Part shown: positions 1 to 9,400 of the stretch, piece after piece
Layout: each line of letters starts with the position of its first letter
Position numbering within the stretch: position 1 is the first letter of the stretch
Assembly (NCBI RefSeq): GCF_004119495.1
Contig: NZ_NRQU01000009.1
Coordinates: forward strand, 48,309-112,308
Direction of reading: 5' to 3'
Origin: Flavobacterium sp. YO12
GTDB taxonomy: Bacteria; Bacteroidota; Bacteroidia; Flavobacteriales; Flavobacteriaceae
Length of the DNA stretch: 64,000 nucleotides
Made by a program: the position numbers and the translations under genes
The notes under the pieces: generated by a model
What the model was told of the DNA's origin: nothing
What the model saw: the letters and a program-made list of their open reading frames with translations, nothing else
The model's database searches: none

Positions 1-578
1 TCAAACGCAATTTTATTTTGTTCTAATATTTTACTTGATTCCCAACGCATCTTCCACTCAGGATCTTTCAGCTTTTGTCTCAGCTTTGATACTACAGCTG
101 GATTACTCTTCAAAACCTGTTCATCAATCCAATCAGGAAGAAATTCTAGAGCATTTAAACGAGTTTCCAAATCCATATGATCCAAACCCTTTAATAATGT
201 TTCCCTAACTCTGTCTGCATTATATGAACTTATATCTTCAACTAAAATCTCAATTAAAACAGACGAAAGTTCTTTAATTTTATTTTGGTTCAGTGCTATT
301 TGATACACTCTGCTAAATTCATCGCATAGAAAATCTGCCCATTTATCAATATCTTCATCTTCGCTTAGCGAATAATAAACAAAGCTAACTTTATCAGACT
401 GTGCAAAAAGTTGACTTTCACAGAAACGTTTTACTCCATCGAGATCTTTTACAGCTAATTTCTGAATATCTTTAATCGCTTTTTCTGATTCTTTATGTTC
501 AAGTTCATAATACTCATCGAGAGTAATGATTTGATCAAAATCATGTATAGGTTTGTAAATTATTTTTTTTTCAATCAT
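1..578 (-). CDS. HEAT-repeat-like protein, 3' end cut by window
   Basis: An open frame of 192 codons starts at ATG 578 (MIEKKIIYKPIHDFDQ) and runs off the left edge with no stop, so the C-terminus is missing. The protein is acidic, helical and soluble, with no signal peptide or membrane segment. The last visible part (LNALEFLPDWIDEQVL, then KLKDPEWKMRWESSKIL) resembles paired helices of HEAT or armadillo repeats, but I cannot name a family. It lies 19 bp downstream of the lipoprotein gene ending at 598 on the same strand, so it could be read through from the pectin operon. Its cytoplasmic character suggests that it is not part of the sugar-degrading machinery. I am confident that it is a gene and unsure of its role. 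Confidence 0.7.
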   Translation of the reverse strand, partial: MIEKKIIYKPIHDFDQIITLDEYYELEHKESEKAIKDIQKLAVKDLDGVKRFCESQLFAQSDKVSFVYYSLSEDEDIDKWADFLCDEFSRVYQIALNQNKIKELSSVLIEILVEDISSYNADRVRETLLKGLDHMDLETRLNALEFLPDWIDEQVLKSNPAVVSKLRQKLKDPEWKMRWESSKILEQNKIAF

Positions 579-597
579 AAGTCTTAGAATAAATTTT

Positions 598-2166
598 CTA
601 TTCTGAAATTACTCTCTCCAATTTATCAGAAGCTGCAATTTCTCTTCCGTTTTTAAAGATTCTAAAACCTTTACCTTTTTTATATTTTTCTCCTGTCTTA
701 TCCCAAATAATTGTAATAATATTACCGTGATACAAAACATTATCCAGACAAAACCAATCCCATTTTTCTTGAGGAATTAACGGATTTACTTCAATTTTTT
801 CATCTGCTCTCGGGCGCAACCCAACCAAACCTGTAATCACTAAATCGTTGAATGTTGAATGATTATAATAACGACTTCTTTCTCTGTCACCCATTAACCA
901 ATATCCTGTTGTTTCGTCTAAATACTCGCCAAGATAAGGTTTTCCTCTGTAATACTGCGACTGAACGTACAATTCCATCTGTTTGAAATAATCAGGTTTT
1001 GCTACATAATTCTGATTGTAATTATTCAAAACATTCGCCAAAGCCGTTAACGTCTGCGAACTTGCAAATGGCCAGATCGCTCCGTCCCATTCGCAGGTTC
1101 CCGTTCCGTGCGTTCTAAATCTTGGGCTTCTTCTCTCAGCCGTAGTCAAACCAAATGGCGCAGAAAATCCTTTTTCATCTTTAATCTGCTCCCAGGCTTT
1201 TTCAAAACCTTTACCTTTTTCAGGAAGGTTAAAATACCACGGAATAAATCCGATGGCTTCTCGAACTTGTGCTAATGTATCTTTTTCTGTAAAAGTTTCA
1301 AAAAACTCGCTTTTCTTATTCCACAATTTCGTTTCTACTAATTGTTGCAAAACATCAGCTTTTGCCTTAAATTTTGCTTCAACTTCCTTATCGCCTTTCA
1401 TTTCAGCCATTTTAGAAATTGCTACAGCATTTCCATACATATAACTGTTTATCGTTGGTCTAGCATTTTGCACCTTACGCCCGCCACTTAAAGATTCTTC
1501 CATTCCGTCTTTTACATCGTGCTGCCAAAACAAACCGTCCTTACGCTGACGCTCTTTTTCCCAAACGGCATAATCCCTAACCATATCCGGGTATAAATCC
1601 AATAAGAATTTCTCATCCTTATTTACCAAATAACGATTGTATAAAGCATCAGCCGTCCAACTGCTGAATTTATACAATTTGTTCATTGGTTTCCCATCAT
1701 TTCCTCGGTACCAAAGTTTCACATCCTGCTCAATGTATTTCGGATCATGAACCCATCTGAATTCGTTAATATGATGTCCCAAAGCACAACTAATCATATT
1801 GTATTTATCGGCATAAGAACGATCTACTAAAAACTCTGTAATCGCAAATCCTTGTGGTGTATTTTTGATATGTTTACGAACGCTCCACCAACGGAAATAA
1901 TAAATCTCCTCAAAATTCTGCTGCGGACATTCAAACAACGGAATATTCTTTTCCATCCAAGTCCACGCACTATCATTCGGAATCGCAAATTTTAAATTTT
2001 CGTCCTCCATCGTATTGAAATAATCAACATAATGTTTGAAGTTTTTTTCTTTTAAAATAACCGATTTTGCTTTTTGAGAATGTTCCGCAGTCGATTTGCA
2101 ACCACTGTTTATACAAGCGACTACAATTGAAAGTGTTATTATTTTATGTTTGAAATATTGCAACAT
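598..2166 (-). CDS. Lipoprotein, MGH1-like (alpha/alpha)6 glycoside hydrolase
   Basis: The 522-residue protein begins with a lipoprotein signal (MLQYFKHKIITLSIVVACINSGC), lipidated Cys at 23, so it sits in a membrane of the cell envelope. The remainder looks like a six-hairpin glycosidase related to the MGH1-like/GH63/GH37 group. Aromatic-rich helices include YYFRWWSVRKHI near residue 85 and CEWDGAIWPFASSQTLTALA near 356, where an Asp is a plausible catalytic acid. A short C-terminal beta-rich tail (GNIITIIWDKTGEKYKKGKG) follows. It is the last pectin-related gene of the SusC operon and one of only three clear lipoproteins in the locus, so it may act on the cell surface. Substrate is unknown; a terminal sugar of a pectin side chain is my inference. 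The assignment to a clan is moderate and no CAZy number is given. Confidence 0.6.
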   Translation of the reverse strand: MLQYFKHKIITLSIVVACINSGCKSTAEHSQKAKSVILKEKNFKHYVDYFNTMEDENLKFAIPNDSAWTWMEKNIPLFECPQQNFEEIYYFRWWSVRKHIKNTPQGFAITEFLVDRSYADKYNMISCALGHHINEFRWVHDPKYIEQDVKLWYRGNDGKPMNKLYKFSSWTADALYNRYLVNKDEKFLLDLYPDMVRDYAVWEKERQRKDGLFWQHDVKDGMEESLSGGRKVQNARPTINSYMYGNAVAISKMAEMKGDKEVEAKFKAKADVLQQLVETKLWNKKSEFFETFTEKDTLAQVREAIGFIPWYFNLPEKGKGFEKAWEQIKDEKGFSAPFGLTTAERRSPRFRTHGTGTCEWDGAIWPFASSQTLTALANVLNNYNQNYVAKPDYFKQMELYVQSQYYRGKPYLGEYLDETTGYWLMGDRERSRYYNHSTFNDLVITGLVGLRPRADEKIEVNPLIPQEKWDWFCLDNVLYHGNIITIIWDKTGEKYKKGKGFRIFKNGREIAASDKLERVISE

Positions 2167-2199
2167 ATTCTGTTTTTTATTTTGTTCTTTTCATACTGT

Positions 2200-2307
2200 T
2201 TTGTCATTTCGACCGAAGGGAGAAATCACACGCGGGATTCGACAAAGATTGGCGACATTCTGTGCGGAGTTTCTAGTGTGATTTCTCGTTCCTCGAAATT
2301 ACAAACT
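2200..2307. repeat. Palindromic intergenic repeat, family 1
   Basis: An imperfect long inverted repeat of about 107 bp. Its left end reads TTGTCATTTCGACCGAAGGG and its right end reads TCGTTCCTCGAAATTACAAA. The arms pair around a centre containing AAAGATTGGCGACATTCTG. Similar copies occur at 14061, 19135, 30671, 46568, 49705, 52353 and 63709, with half copies at 37948 and 43101. It fills the gap between the GH95 gene and the MGH1-like lipoprotein gene. Confidence 0.9.
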
Positions 2308-2321
2308 AGACTTATAATATA

Positions 2322-4772
2322 TTAATTCCCAGTAAAAATATACGTCTGTCCCGCTTTCATATTCACATCGTAAATATTGTACGTTGGCAATTGAACTTTA
2401 GGCAATTTTGCTTCATTAGAAATAATCGGTTTCTTCACTTCCACATCATAAAACAACGGATTTGAATTTTTCCCTTTTGCTTTTTTGATTGAAGAACCGC
2501 TTAATGTATTCTCTACTTTCAATCTACAGTTTCCTCCAATTTTAGAATAAATTTTTAAAGTCGAAACTTTGTTATTTTTCCAAGTCATATCGATTACGAA
2601 ACCGCCTCTTGCTACTAAGCCTTTTATGCTTCCGTCTTTCCAAACCGTTGGTAAAGCAGGCAGTAACTGAATTGCATCTTCCTGACTCTGCATCAGCATT
2701 TCGGCAAAACCGGCAGTACATCCAAAATTTCCATCAATTTGAAATGGCTGATGTGCATCTAACATATTCGGATACGTTCCTCCTCCTTTTCTTTGATCTG
2801 CTGTTACCAAATGCAATTGATCCTGAATCAATTTATAAGCGTGATTTCCATCTAATAATCTTGCCCACAAATTCACTTTCCATCCCATTGACCAGCCTGT
2901 AGATTCGTCTGTTCTGTAAATCAATGATTGTTTTGCTGCTTCAAATAATTCTGGTGTTTTGATTGGCGAAATCTGATTGCTCGGATACAATCCGTACAAA
3001 TGCGAAACGTGTCTGTGATTGTCTTTTGGATTGTCCCAATCGTCCTGCCATTCCTGTAATTGATTGTATTTTCCCACTTTCATTGGAGGCATTTTTGCCA
3101 AAGCATCGCTTACTTTTTTCACATAAACTGCATCTGGTGAAACTAAAGCTGAAGCTTCGATAACATGGGTAAACAAATCGAAAACTAGCTGATTATCCAT
3201 TGTGGTTCCTGATGCAATAGTCGATTTTCCAGTTCCGCCTGCGTGTGTATTTTCAGGTGAACTTGACGGAACGACCACTAAATATTTTGTGTTTGGATCT
3301 ATCACCATAAAATCCAAAAAGAAATCAGCTGCGCCTTTCATGATCGGATAAATTTCTGCTAAATATTTTTTGTCGCCTGTATATAAATATCTTTCCCATA
3401 AATCCTGACAAACCCAGGCGCCTCCTGTCGGCCACATTCCCGAAGCAGCTGAATCTACCGGAGCAGTAACACGCCAAATATCGGTGTTGTGGTGTAAAAC
3501 CCAACCGCTGGCATTGTACATCATTCTTGCTGTTTCTGCACCAGTTACACTTAATTCTTTTGCCATTTGCACAAACGGTTCATGCATTTCTTGAAGATTC
3601 GTTACTTGTGCTGGCCAGTAATTCATTTCGGCATTGATGTTTGTGGTGTATTTACTGTCCCAAGGCGGAGTCACCATATCGTTCCATATTCCTTGTAAAT
3701 TTGCTGGCTGACCGCCTGGCTGTGAACTTGAAATTAAAAGATAACGCCCGAATTGGAAATACAAACTCGCTAATTGTGGGTCAAATTGTTTCGAGAAATC
3801 TCGGATTCTTTCGTTTGTTGGTTTCTTAATCAAATCATTAGAACCTAAATTTAAAGATACTCTGTTGAAGAATTTTTGATAATAATCGACATGAGCTTTC
3901 TTTATCGTCTCAAAATCTTTTGTTTCCGCTTTAGCTAAATAATCTTTGCTTTTTGCAATTTCATCTCCTGAAATATCCTGATAGTTTTTGAAGTTCGTTG
4001 CAATCGAAATGTACAAAGTCACTTCATCGGCTTTGTTGATACTTAAAACGCCGTTACTTGCATCGATTTGGCCGCCTTTGTTTTTAGCGGTTAATCGGCC
4101 TTGGAATTTTACTTTTCCTTTTACATTTTCAAAATTTGTTCCAGTTCCCGAAAGTATAATCTGGTTTCTTTCTGTCGAAGCAACCGTTTTATCAATCGGA
4201 CTGTTCATGAAAACATTACAAGTAATCTGTCCTGGCTGACTCGCAGTAAGTTTCACCACAATGACCTGATCTGAAAATGCGGTTAGAATTTCCCTTGTAA
4301 ATTCAACACCGTTTACTTTGTATTTTACTTTCGCTGTAGCGTTACTGATATCTAAATCACGATAATAGTCAGTATATTTTTGATGTTCGTTGAACGAAAT
4401 ATAAACGCTTCCAAAAGTCTGATACGGCATTCCGTCATTCGTCTGCGACATAATATCCTGTGTTGCTAAATCCTGCGCTTCATCAAATTTTCCATCAAAA
4501 ATTAACTGTCGAACAATTGGAAGTGCTTTTATTGATTTGGAATGTGCATTACTGTTTGGAGAACCTGCCCAGATTGTTTCTTCGTTCAATTGTAAACGTT
4601 CTACTGCTGGATCGCCAAAAACCATTGCTCCCAAACGTCCATTACCCAAAGGCAAGGCTTCGTTCCAGATGGATGCAGGTTTATCATACCATAATTTTAG
4701 GTCGCTTTGAGCTGTTGCTGTTAAGGAAAAAATCCCAAGACAAATCGCCTTTATTTTAATTTTCAATCTCAT
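2322..4772 (-). CDS. GH95 alpha-L-fucosidase / alpha-L-galactosidase
   Basis: The 816-residue protein has a cleavable signal peptide (MRLKIKIKAICLGIFSLTATAQ) and the full architecture of GH95. The N-terminal beta-sandwich opens with WNEALPLGNGRLGAMVFGD near residues 36-54. The (alpha/alpha)6 barrel carries the family motifs NINAEMNYWPAQ near 380, VVPSSSPEN near 500 and HQPFQIDGNFGCTAGFAEML near 680; the last contains the conserved catalytic Asp. GH95 enzymes invert terminal alpha-L-fucose or alpha-L-galactose; both sugars occur in RG-II side chain A and xyloglucan. Position beside GH78, esterase and GH28 genes favours a pectin role. Which of the two sugars is used cannot be read from the sequence. 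Confidence 0.92.
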   Translation of the reverse strand: MRLKIKIKAICLGIFSLTATAQSDLKLWYDKPASIWNEALPLGNGRLGAMVFGDPAVERLQLNEETIWAGSPNSNAHSKSIKALPIVRQLIFDGKFDEAQDLATQDIMSQTNDGMPYQTFGSVYISFNEHQKYTDYYRDLDISNATAKVKYKVNGVEFTREILTAFSDQVIVVKLTASQPGQITCNVFMNSPIDKTVASTERNQIILSGTGTNFENVKGKVKFQGRLTAKNKGGQIDASNGVLSINKADEVTLYISIATNFKNYQDISGDEIAKSKDYLAKAETKDFETIKKAHVDYYQKFFNRVSLNLGSNDLIKKPTNERIRDFSKQFDPQLASLYFQFGRYLLISSSQPGGQPANLQGIWNDMVTPPWDSKYTTNINAEMNYWPAQVTNLQEMHEPFVQMAKELSVTGAETARMMYNASGWVLHHNTDIWRVTAPVDSAASGMWPTGGAWVCQDLWERYLYTGDKKYLAEIYPIMKGAADFFLDFMVIDPNTKYLVVVPSSSPENTHAGGTGKSTIASGTTMDNQLVFDLFTHVIEASALVSPDAVYVKKVSDALAKMPPMKVGKYNQLQEWQDDWDNPKDNHRHVSHLYGLYPSNQISPIKTPELFEAAKQSLIYRTDESTGWSMGWKVNLWARLLDGNHAYKLIQDQLHLVTADQRKGGGTYPNMLDAHQPFQIDGNFGCTAGFAEMLMQSQEDAIQLLPALPTVWKDGSIKGLVARGGFVIDMTWKNNKVSTLKIYSKIGGNCRLKVENTLSGSSIKKAKGKNSNPLFYDVEVKKPIISNEAKLPKVQLPTYNIYDVNMKAGQTYIFTGN

Positions 4773-4789
4773 ACTTATATTTTTTTTTC

Positions 4790-5026
4790 GCCACGAATTA
4801 CACGAATTGCACTAATTTCTTTTTTAATTTTTATTTCAATTTCTCTAATTTGTTTTGCCACAGATTAAATGGATTATTTGGATTTTTTTATCTCCATAAT
4901 CTGTTAAATCTGCGAGAGTAATTTTTCCCGCAGATTTAGCAGATTTAGCGGATTTTCTAATCAGTGGAAATCCTTTAATCTGTGGCAAAAAAAAAATAAT
5001 TCGTGTAAATTCGTGAAATTCGTGGC
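4790..5026. repeat. Triple-nested palindrome, family 3
   Basis: This 260-bp gap contains three inverted repeats nested inside each other. The outer pair is GCCACGAATTACACGAATT at 4790 with its complement ending at 5026. The middle pair is TGCCACAGATTAAATGGATT at 4857 with the complement at 4970-4987. The inner pair is near 4898-4947 and uses the words AAATCTGC and GCAGATTT. The transcript on either strand could fold into one long branched hairpin between the esterase and GH95 genes. Confidence 0.9.
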
Positions 5027-5033
5027 TATAAAT

Positions 5034-6452
5034 CTATTTTTTAACCTCGTAAACTTTCAGATTTTTTTCTCCGAACATTTCATATAATTTGTTGATGTCT
5101 TTCAATGCGTTTTTTGGTAGTTTTTCTCCTTTATCTCCAAAAACCAGCAGTTTTTCTTTTGACTCAATTACGCAAGTCGATTCGTCAATTTCGCCTTTAT
5201 CGTTCTTCACTTTATTCAAATCTAAGTTTAAATATTTGGCCATAAACGGATACAAAGCCATACGTTTTGAAATTCCGAAATCGTGGCCTTCTTTTGCAAA
5301 ATGAGCATTTTCGACTAAATCTTTCTTTCCGTACAATTCATACGTTCTTTGGATAAAAGGGAATTCCATTTCGGGAACTGCAAGCGTCCAGTCTTTTCCG
5401 TCAGAAACAATCAATTGTGGTTTTGGAGCCATCATAGCTGAGATTTCCGCATTATTGGTTCCATTTCCGCATAAGTGAATTCCACGTCCGCTTTCGCATG
5501 GACAACCGCCTGAAAAGTGAGAGGAAACCATTACAACCGGAGCCGAAACTTTTACACGATCATCAATTGCAGCTAAAAACATCGTGTGTGATCCCCCACC
5601 AGAACCTCCCGTTACACCAACTCTTGATATATCAGCATTTTTTACGGTTGCTAAATAATCCAATAAACGGATTCCTGTCAACAACTGGACTGTCGATGCG
5701 ATGCTGTTTCTGTGTGTTTCTTCTGGAAATTGTAGTAACGATTCTCCCCAGGCAAATAAATCGTAACCGACTACAATGGCGCCCATTTTTGCCATCATAG
5801 CACAACGGTACTGTTCGTCTTTTCTGTATCTACCGTCTCCAAAATGCCCATCTGGTGTGATAATTACAGCTGACTTCTTATTCAACGGATACGGTTTGTA
5901 AATCGATCCTGTGGCATAAACGCCTGGCAAAACTTCTAAAGCAATATTTTCGACGCTATAATCTTTATAAATTCTTTTTGGAGTTAAAATAGGTTTTGAT
6001 TTTGGCATTGGCGGCGCTTTGTCCAGACCAAACGAAGTGATCATACAAGCTTTTAACTCTGCTTTGCGTTTTTCCCATTGTTCTTTGGTCGAATAAAGGC
6101 TTTCTAAATAAAACAAACGCTCTTTTCCTTTATCTACCGAAACTTTATGGTTTTCATACTTGCGTATGATGTAGGTTCCATCGGGTTGTTTAAAATACAT
6201 TAATTCAAACGGCGCTAAAATATTGGTCAGCGAAAGCGGCAGATTTCCTGATTCAATTCTCCAATCGGCATAATCCAGTTCTTTTCCTTTCAGTAATCCT
6301 CTGTCGTCGTTGATGGTTACGTTAAAAGTAGTTTCTATTTTCTTTAAAGTTTCTGAAACCGGTTTTCTAAAATTAGTATCAGAAGTACTTTGCGCATTGA
6401 CAAATGTCAAAGCAAAAATAGAAACTAGGAAGATGTATTTTAAATTTTTCAT
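5034..6452 (-). CDS. Secreted alpha/beta-hydrolase esterase with N-terminal STN-like domain
   Basis: A signal peptide (MKNLKYIFLVSIFALTFVNAQ) precedes two parts. Residues about 25-105 (SETLKKIETTFNVTINDDRG, then LTNILAPFELMYFKQPDGTY) resemble the STN domain normally found at the start of TonB receptors and secretins. Residues about 150-440 are an alpha/beta hydrolase of the acetyl-xylan-esterase type. The nucleophile elbow is VTGGSGGGSH near 282 and a likely catalytic His is in AKEGHDFG near 390. A Cys-rich loop (GGCPCESGRGIHLCG) near 310-325 could be disulphide-bonded. The role is probably removal of acetyl or another ester from pectin fragments in the periplasm. The fold is clear and the substrate is inferred from neighbours. 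Confidence 0.8.
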   Translation of the reverse strand: MKNLKYIFLVSIFALTFVNAQSTSDTNFRKPVSETLKKIETTFNVTINDDRGLLKGKELDYADWRIESGNLPLSLTNILAPFELMYFKQPDGTYIIRKYENHKVSVDKGKERLFYLESLYSTKEQWEKRKAELKACMITSFGLDKAPPMPKSKPILTPKRIYKDYSVENIALEVLPGVYATGSIYKPYPLNKKSAVIITPDGHFGDGRYRKDEQYRCAMMAKMGAIVVGYDLFAWGESLLQFPEETHRNSIASTVQLLTGIRLLDYLATVKNADISRVGVTGGSGGGSHTMFLAAIDDRVKVSAPVVMVSSHFSGGCPCESGRGIHLCGNGTNNAEISAMMAPKPQLIVSDGKDWTLAVPEMEFPFIQRTYELYGKKDLVENAHFAKEGHDFGISKRMALYPFMAKYLNLDLNKVKNDKGEIDESTCVIESKEKLLVFGDKGEKLPKNALKDINKLYEMFGEKNLKVYEVKK

Positions 6453-6475
6453 TTTAATATTGTTGTGTGTTGGTG

Positions 6476-6600
6476 CGCTGATGAAACAGATTTACTTCGT
6501 AAAGACGCGGATAAAAACGGATTTTCTTTTCCTAAAACAAATAAAAAAATCCGTGTCAATCAGCGTTTTCGCGATAGCGAATCCGTCTCATCCGCGTTCC
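6476..6600. repeat. Palindromic intergenic repeat, family 2
   Basis: An inverted repeat whose left arm contains ACAGATTTACTTCGTAAAGA and whose right arm contains GCGAATCCGTCTCATCCGCG. The right arm carries its own small hairpin TTCGCGATAGCGAA. It fills the whole gap between the GH78 and esterase genes. Sister copies are at 9401-9521 and 52253-52534. Confidence 0.88.
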
Positions 6601-6601
6601 A

Positions 6602-9382
6602 TTATATTGTGCATTCTATTATATAAATTCCAGATCCTAATTCTAAAAATGGCTTTTTATCTTTTTCATTATAACCTGCTCTAACCTTTTTATTATCAAT
6701 TTTTATTTCTGAATTTTTAGCAACTGGTAATTTTACTGTCGCTGTTGTATTCACAGGAATCTGAACTGTCAGAATAAATTTGCCGCCTTTCTTTTCCCAA
6801 GAAGAAGCAATTTTTCCGTAAACCGATTGATAGTCCGCTTTTGCGAAAGTCATGTCGCCCACCACTTCCGGCTGAATAAAGAAATGTTTGAAACCCGGTT
6901 TATCAGGATCGGACATAATTCCGGCTAAACTTTGGTAAAACCATTCTTCGATTTGCCCTAACATAAAGTGATTCCACGAATTTCCTTTTCTCGGATCCCA
7001 TTGTTCCGTTAAAGTGGTCAAGCCAAATTTAATCTGAAAACCGTAACCCGGCGCATCGTAATGATTGTGCATTCTGTACATAGTTTCGTTTTCGCCATTT
7101 CTTGCCAAAGCCTGAAATAAGTAACGATTTCCAACATCTCCCGTTGTCAAACGATCTCCTTTTTCTTTGATATCAGCTAGTAAATTCTGCATTACATCTT
7201 CTTTATACTGAGGCTCCACAATATCCATAAATATCGGAACGGCATTGCTAAACTGACTACTTGTTCCGTATTGTTTGGTTTCTTCATTGAAAAACTCCTT
7301 ATTGAAAGCTGTTTTAATTTCTGAAGCCAACGTATTGTATTTCTCAAAATCTTCGGTTTTTCCTAGCAATTTTGATGCTTTCGCCGTTAAATATGCTCCA
7401 TAATAATAATGAGAAGTGGCAGAAAGCGCAATCGGACTATTTTTAGAATATCCCGCAGGATGTGTTCCGTAATCGTACCAATCGCCTAATCCGTGCGAAA
7501 CGATGTTGTTTGTCGCTTTCGTTCCTAAATAATCGACGTACTTTTTCATTATCGGATAATATTTTTCTAATAATGAAGCATCACCGTAATATTCATAATA
7601 CATCCAAGGCAGAATTACGCCTGTAACTCCCCATTCTGGAGAATCGGTAAAATCGCCTCCAAAGATTACATATTCTGGAACAATTGTCGGAATTAAACCA
7701 TTCTCTCTTTGTGAATCAGAAATATTCTGCATCGTTGCAGGAAGGAAAGTCTGAAGATTATAATTGAACATCAAACCTGGACCATTCAATTGAATTTCTT
7801 CGAGCCAGCCTAACTTTTCACGTTGCGGACAATCCGTAAAAACACTTTGAAAATTACTTTTGATTGAATTGTTTATCAATTCGTGTGTTTTGTTGAAAAT
7901 GTCGTTCGAACATGAAAAACTTCCTGCTTCTCCAGCCGAATTGTAAATGAAATTCGATTTTAAATCAACCAAAGTTGGAAGATCTTTATTTTTATCTTCT
8001 TTGTAATTAATGTTTTCAATTTGAACATATTGATAACCGTAGAAACTAAATTTTGGCGTCCATTCTTCAAATCCATCGCCTTTTAAAGTGTAATCGTAGT
8101 AATACGGTTTTCCAGATCTTCCTTGCGCAATTGTTCCTTCTTCATTTAAGCCTTCAGCAACCCAAACACGAATCGACTGTCCTCTTTTTCCTTTTACTTT
8201 GATAGTCGGAAATCCTGAAAGATTCTGTCCCATATCAAAAACATAGAAATTTGGTTTCAGTTCTTTTACGGTTTTAACTTCGTATTGTTTCTGAATCGTA
8301 ATCGGTGGCGCTGTCTGAGGTCTTAAAACTCCTTTTGGTACTTCCTGAATGACTACTTTTTTCCAATCTCTATCTTTGAAACCTTTACGATTCCAATCTT
8401 TCTGCTCTAAATTGGCATTGTAATCTTCTCCTCCAAAAATACTGTTATACGTAATCGGACTTTTGCTGTATTTCCAGCTTCCATCAGATTTTATAATTTC
8501 TTCTGAACCGTCATTATACTTGATTTTCATTTTAAAGAATAAAGTCGGCGGGCCAAAACTCACAAAAAATTTCGTATATCTTTCTGCCAATGTGTTGTAC
8601 ATTCCGTTTCCTAACAAAACACCAATTACGTTATCGCCTTTTTGAAATTCTTTTGTGCTTAATTCGTAAACATTGTAATTAACGGTTTTATCATAATCTG
8701 TCCACAAAGGCGCAAATTGGCTGTTACCCACTTTTTTTCCGTTGATGGTTAATTCGTAATGTCCCAAACCTGAAATATAAATAACGGCTTCTTTGATTTC
8801 TTTTTTTATTTCGAAAGGTTTACGAAGCATGATACTTCTGCGTGCCAAAGAATCAGAAGCATTGATAAACGAGTTCTTTTTTTCTCTGTTGAAAGTGGCG
8901 GTATGGTAGTTTCTGCCTTCCGGCAAATGACTATCGGCTTTGGTAATCGCACCAATCCAAGTCGGATTTAAATCTGATTCCAGCGGCGCCGTTCTGAACG
9001 AAGCGGTTCTACTCCATTTTGAAATTTTTCCTGATTGGTTCCAAACTTTAACCTTCCAGAAATATTTGGTTTCATTTTTTAATGGTTTTCCGTTATAAAC
9101 GATATGCAGGTTTTTATCGGTATTTACTCTTCCCGAATTCCAAATATCTCCATCATCATTGTCTAGTTTTTCTGCAGAAGAAGCCACTAAAATAAGATAA
9201 GCTATTTGTGATGCATCAGATTCTTTTGAAACCAACTGCCAGCTCAATCTCGGCTGATTCTGAACCACTGCTAATGGATTTTCAGCCATTTCTGTTGTTA
9301 AACGTACAGGCAGAATTTGTCCATTTGAAATGAAAGTAATTAAAAAGCTAAATCCTAATAATATGTTTTTGAAATTCTTCAT
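6602..9382 (-). CDS. GH78 alpha-L-rhamnosidase
   Basis: The 926-residue protein has a signal peptide (MKNFKNILLGFSFLITFISNGQ), an N-terminal fibronectin-like domain (LTTEMAENPLAVVQNQPRLS), two beta-sandwich modules, then the (alpha/alpha)6 catalytic barrel and a C-terminal beta domain. The GH78 signature TDCPQREKLGWLEEIQLNG near residues 512-530 supplies the general acid, and LTEQWDPRKGNSWNHFMLG near 795-812 contains the conserved Glu taken as the base. The enzyme inverts terminal alpha-L-rhamnose, which is part of RG-I backbones and RG-II side chains. Length is typical. It shares the operon with the esterase downstream and the propeller gene upstream. Family assignment is secure; linkage preference is not visible. 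Confidence 0.95.
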   Translation of the reverse strand: MKNFKNILLGFSFLITFISNGQILPVRLTTEMAENPLAVVQNQPRLSWQLVSKESDASQIAYLILVASSAEKLDNDDGDIWNSGRVNTDKNLHIVYNGKPLKNETKYFWKVKVWNQSGKISKWSRTASFRTAPLESDLNPTWIGAITKADSHLPEGRNYHTATFNREKKNSFINASDSLARRSIMLRKPFEIKKEIKEAVIYISGLGHYELTINGKKVGNSQFAPLWTDYDKTVNYNVYELSTKEFQKGDNVIGVLLGNGMYNTLAERYTKFFVSFGPPTLFFKMKIKYNDGSEEIIKSDGSWKYSKSPITYNSIFGGEDYNANLEQKDWNRKGFKDRDWKKVVIQEVPKGVLRPQTAPPITIQKQYEVKTVKELKPNFYVFDMGQNLSGFPTIKVKGKRGQSIRVWVAEGLNEEGTIAQGRSGKPYYYDYTLKGDGFEEWTPKFSFYGYQYVQIENINYKEDKNKDLPTLVDLKSNFIYNSAGEAGSFSCSNDIFNKTHELINNSIKSNFQSVFTDCPQREKLGWLEEIQLNGPGLMFNYNLQTFLPATMQNISDSQRENGLIPTIVPEYVIFGGDFTDSPEWGVTGVILPWMYYEYYGDASLLEKYYPIMKKYVDYLGTKATNNIVSHGLGDWYDYGTHPAGYSKNSPIALSATSHYYYGAYLTAKASKLLGKTEDFEKYNTLASEIKTAFNKEFFNEETKQYGTSSQFSNAVPIFMDIVEPQYKEDVMQNLLADIKEKGDRLTTGDVGNRYLFQALARNGENETMYRMHNHYDAPGYGFQIKFGLTTLTEQWDPRKGNSWNHFMLGQIEEWFYQSLAGIMSDPDKPGFKHFFIQPEVVGDMTFAKADYQSVYGKIASSWEKKGGKFILTVQIPVNTTATVKLPVAKNSEIKIDNKKVRAGYNEKDKKPFLELGSGIYIIECTI

Positions 9383-9400
9383 TCTAACTTTTAAAATTGA

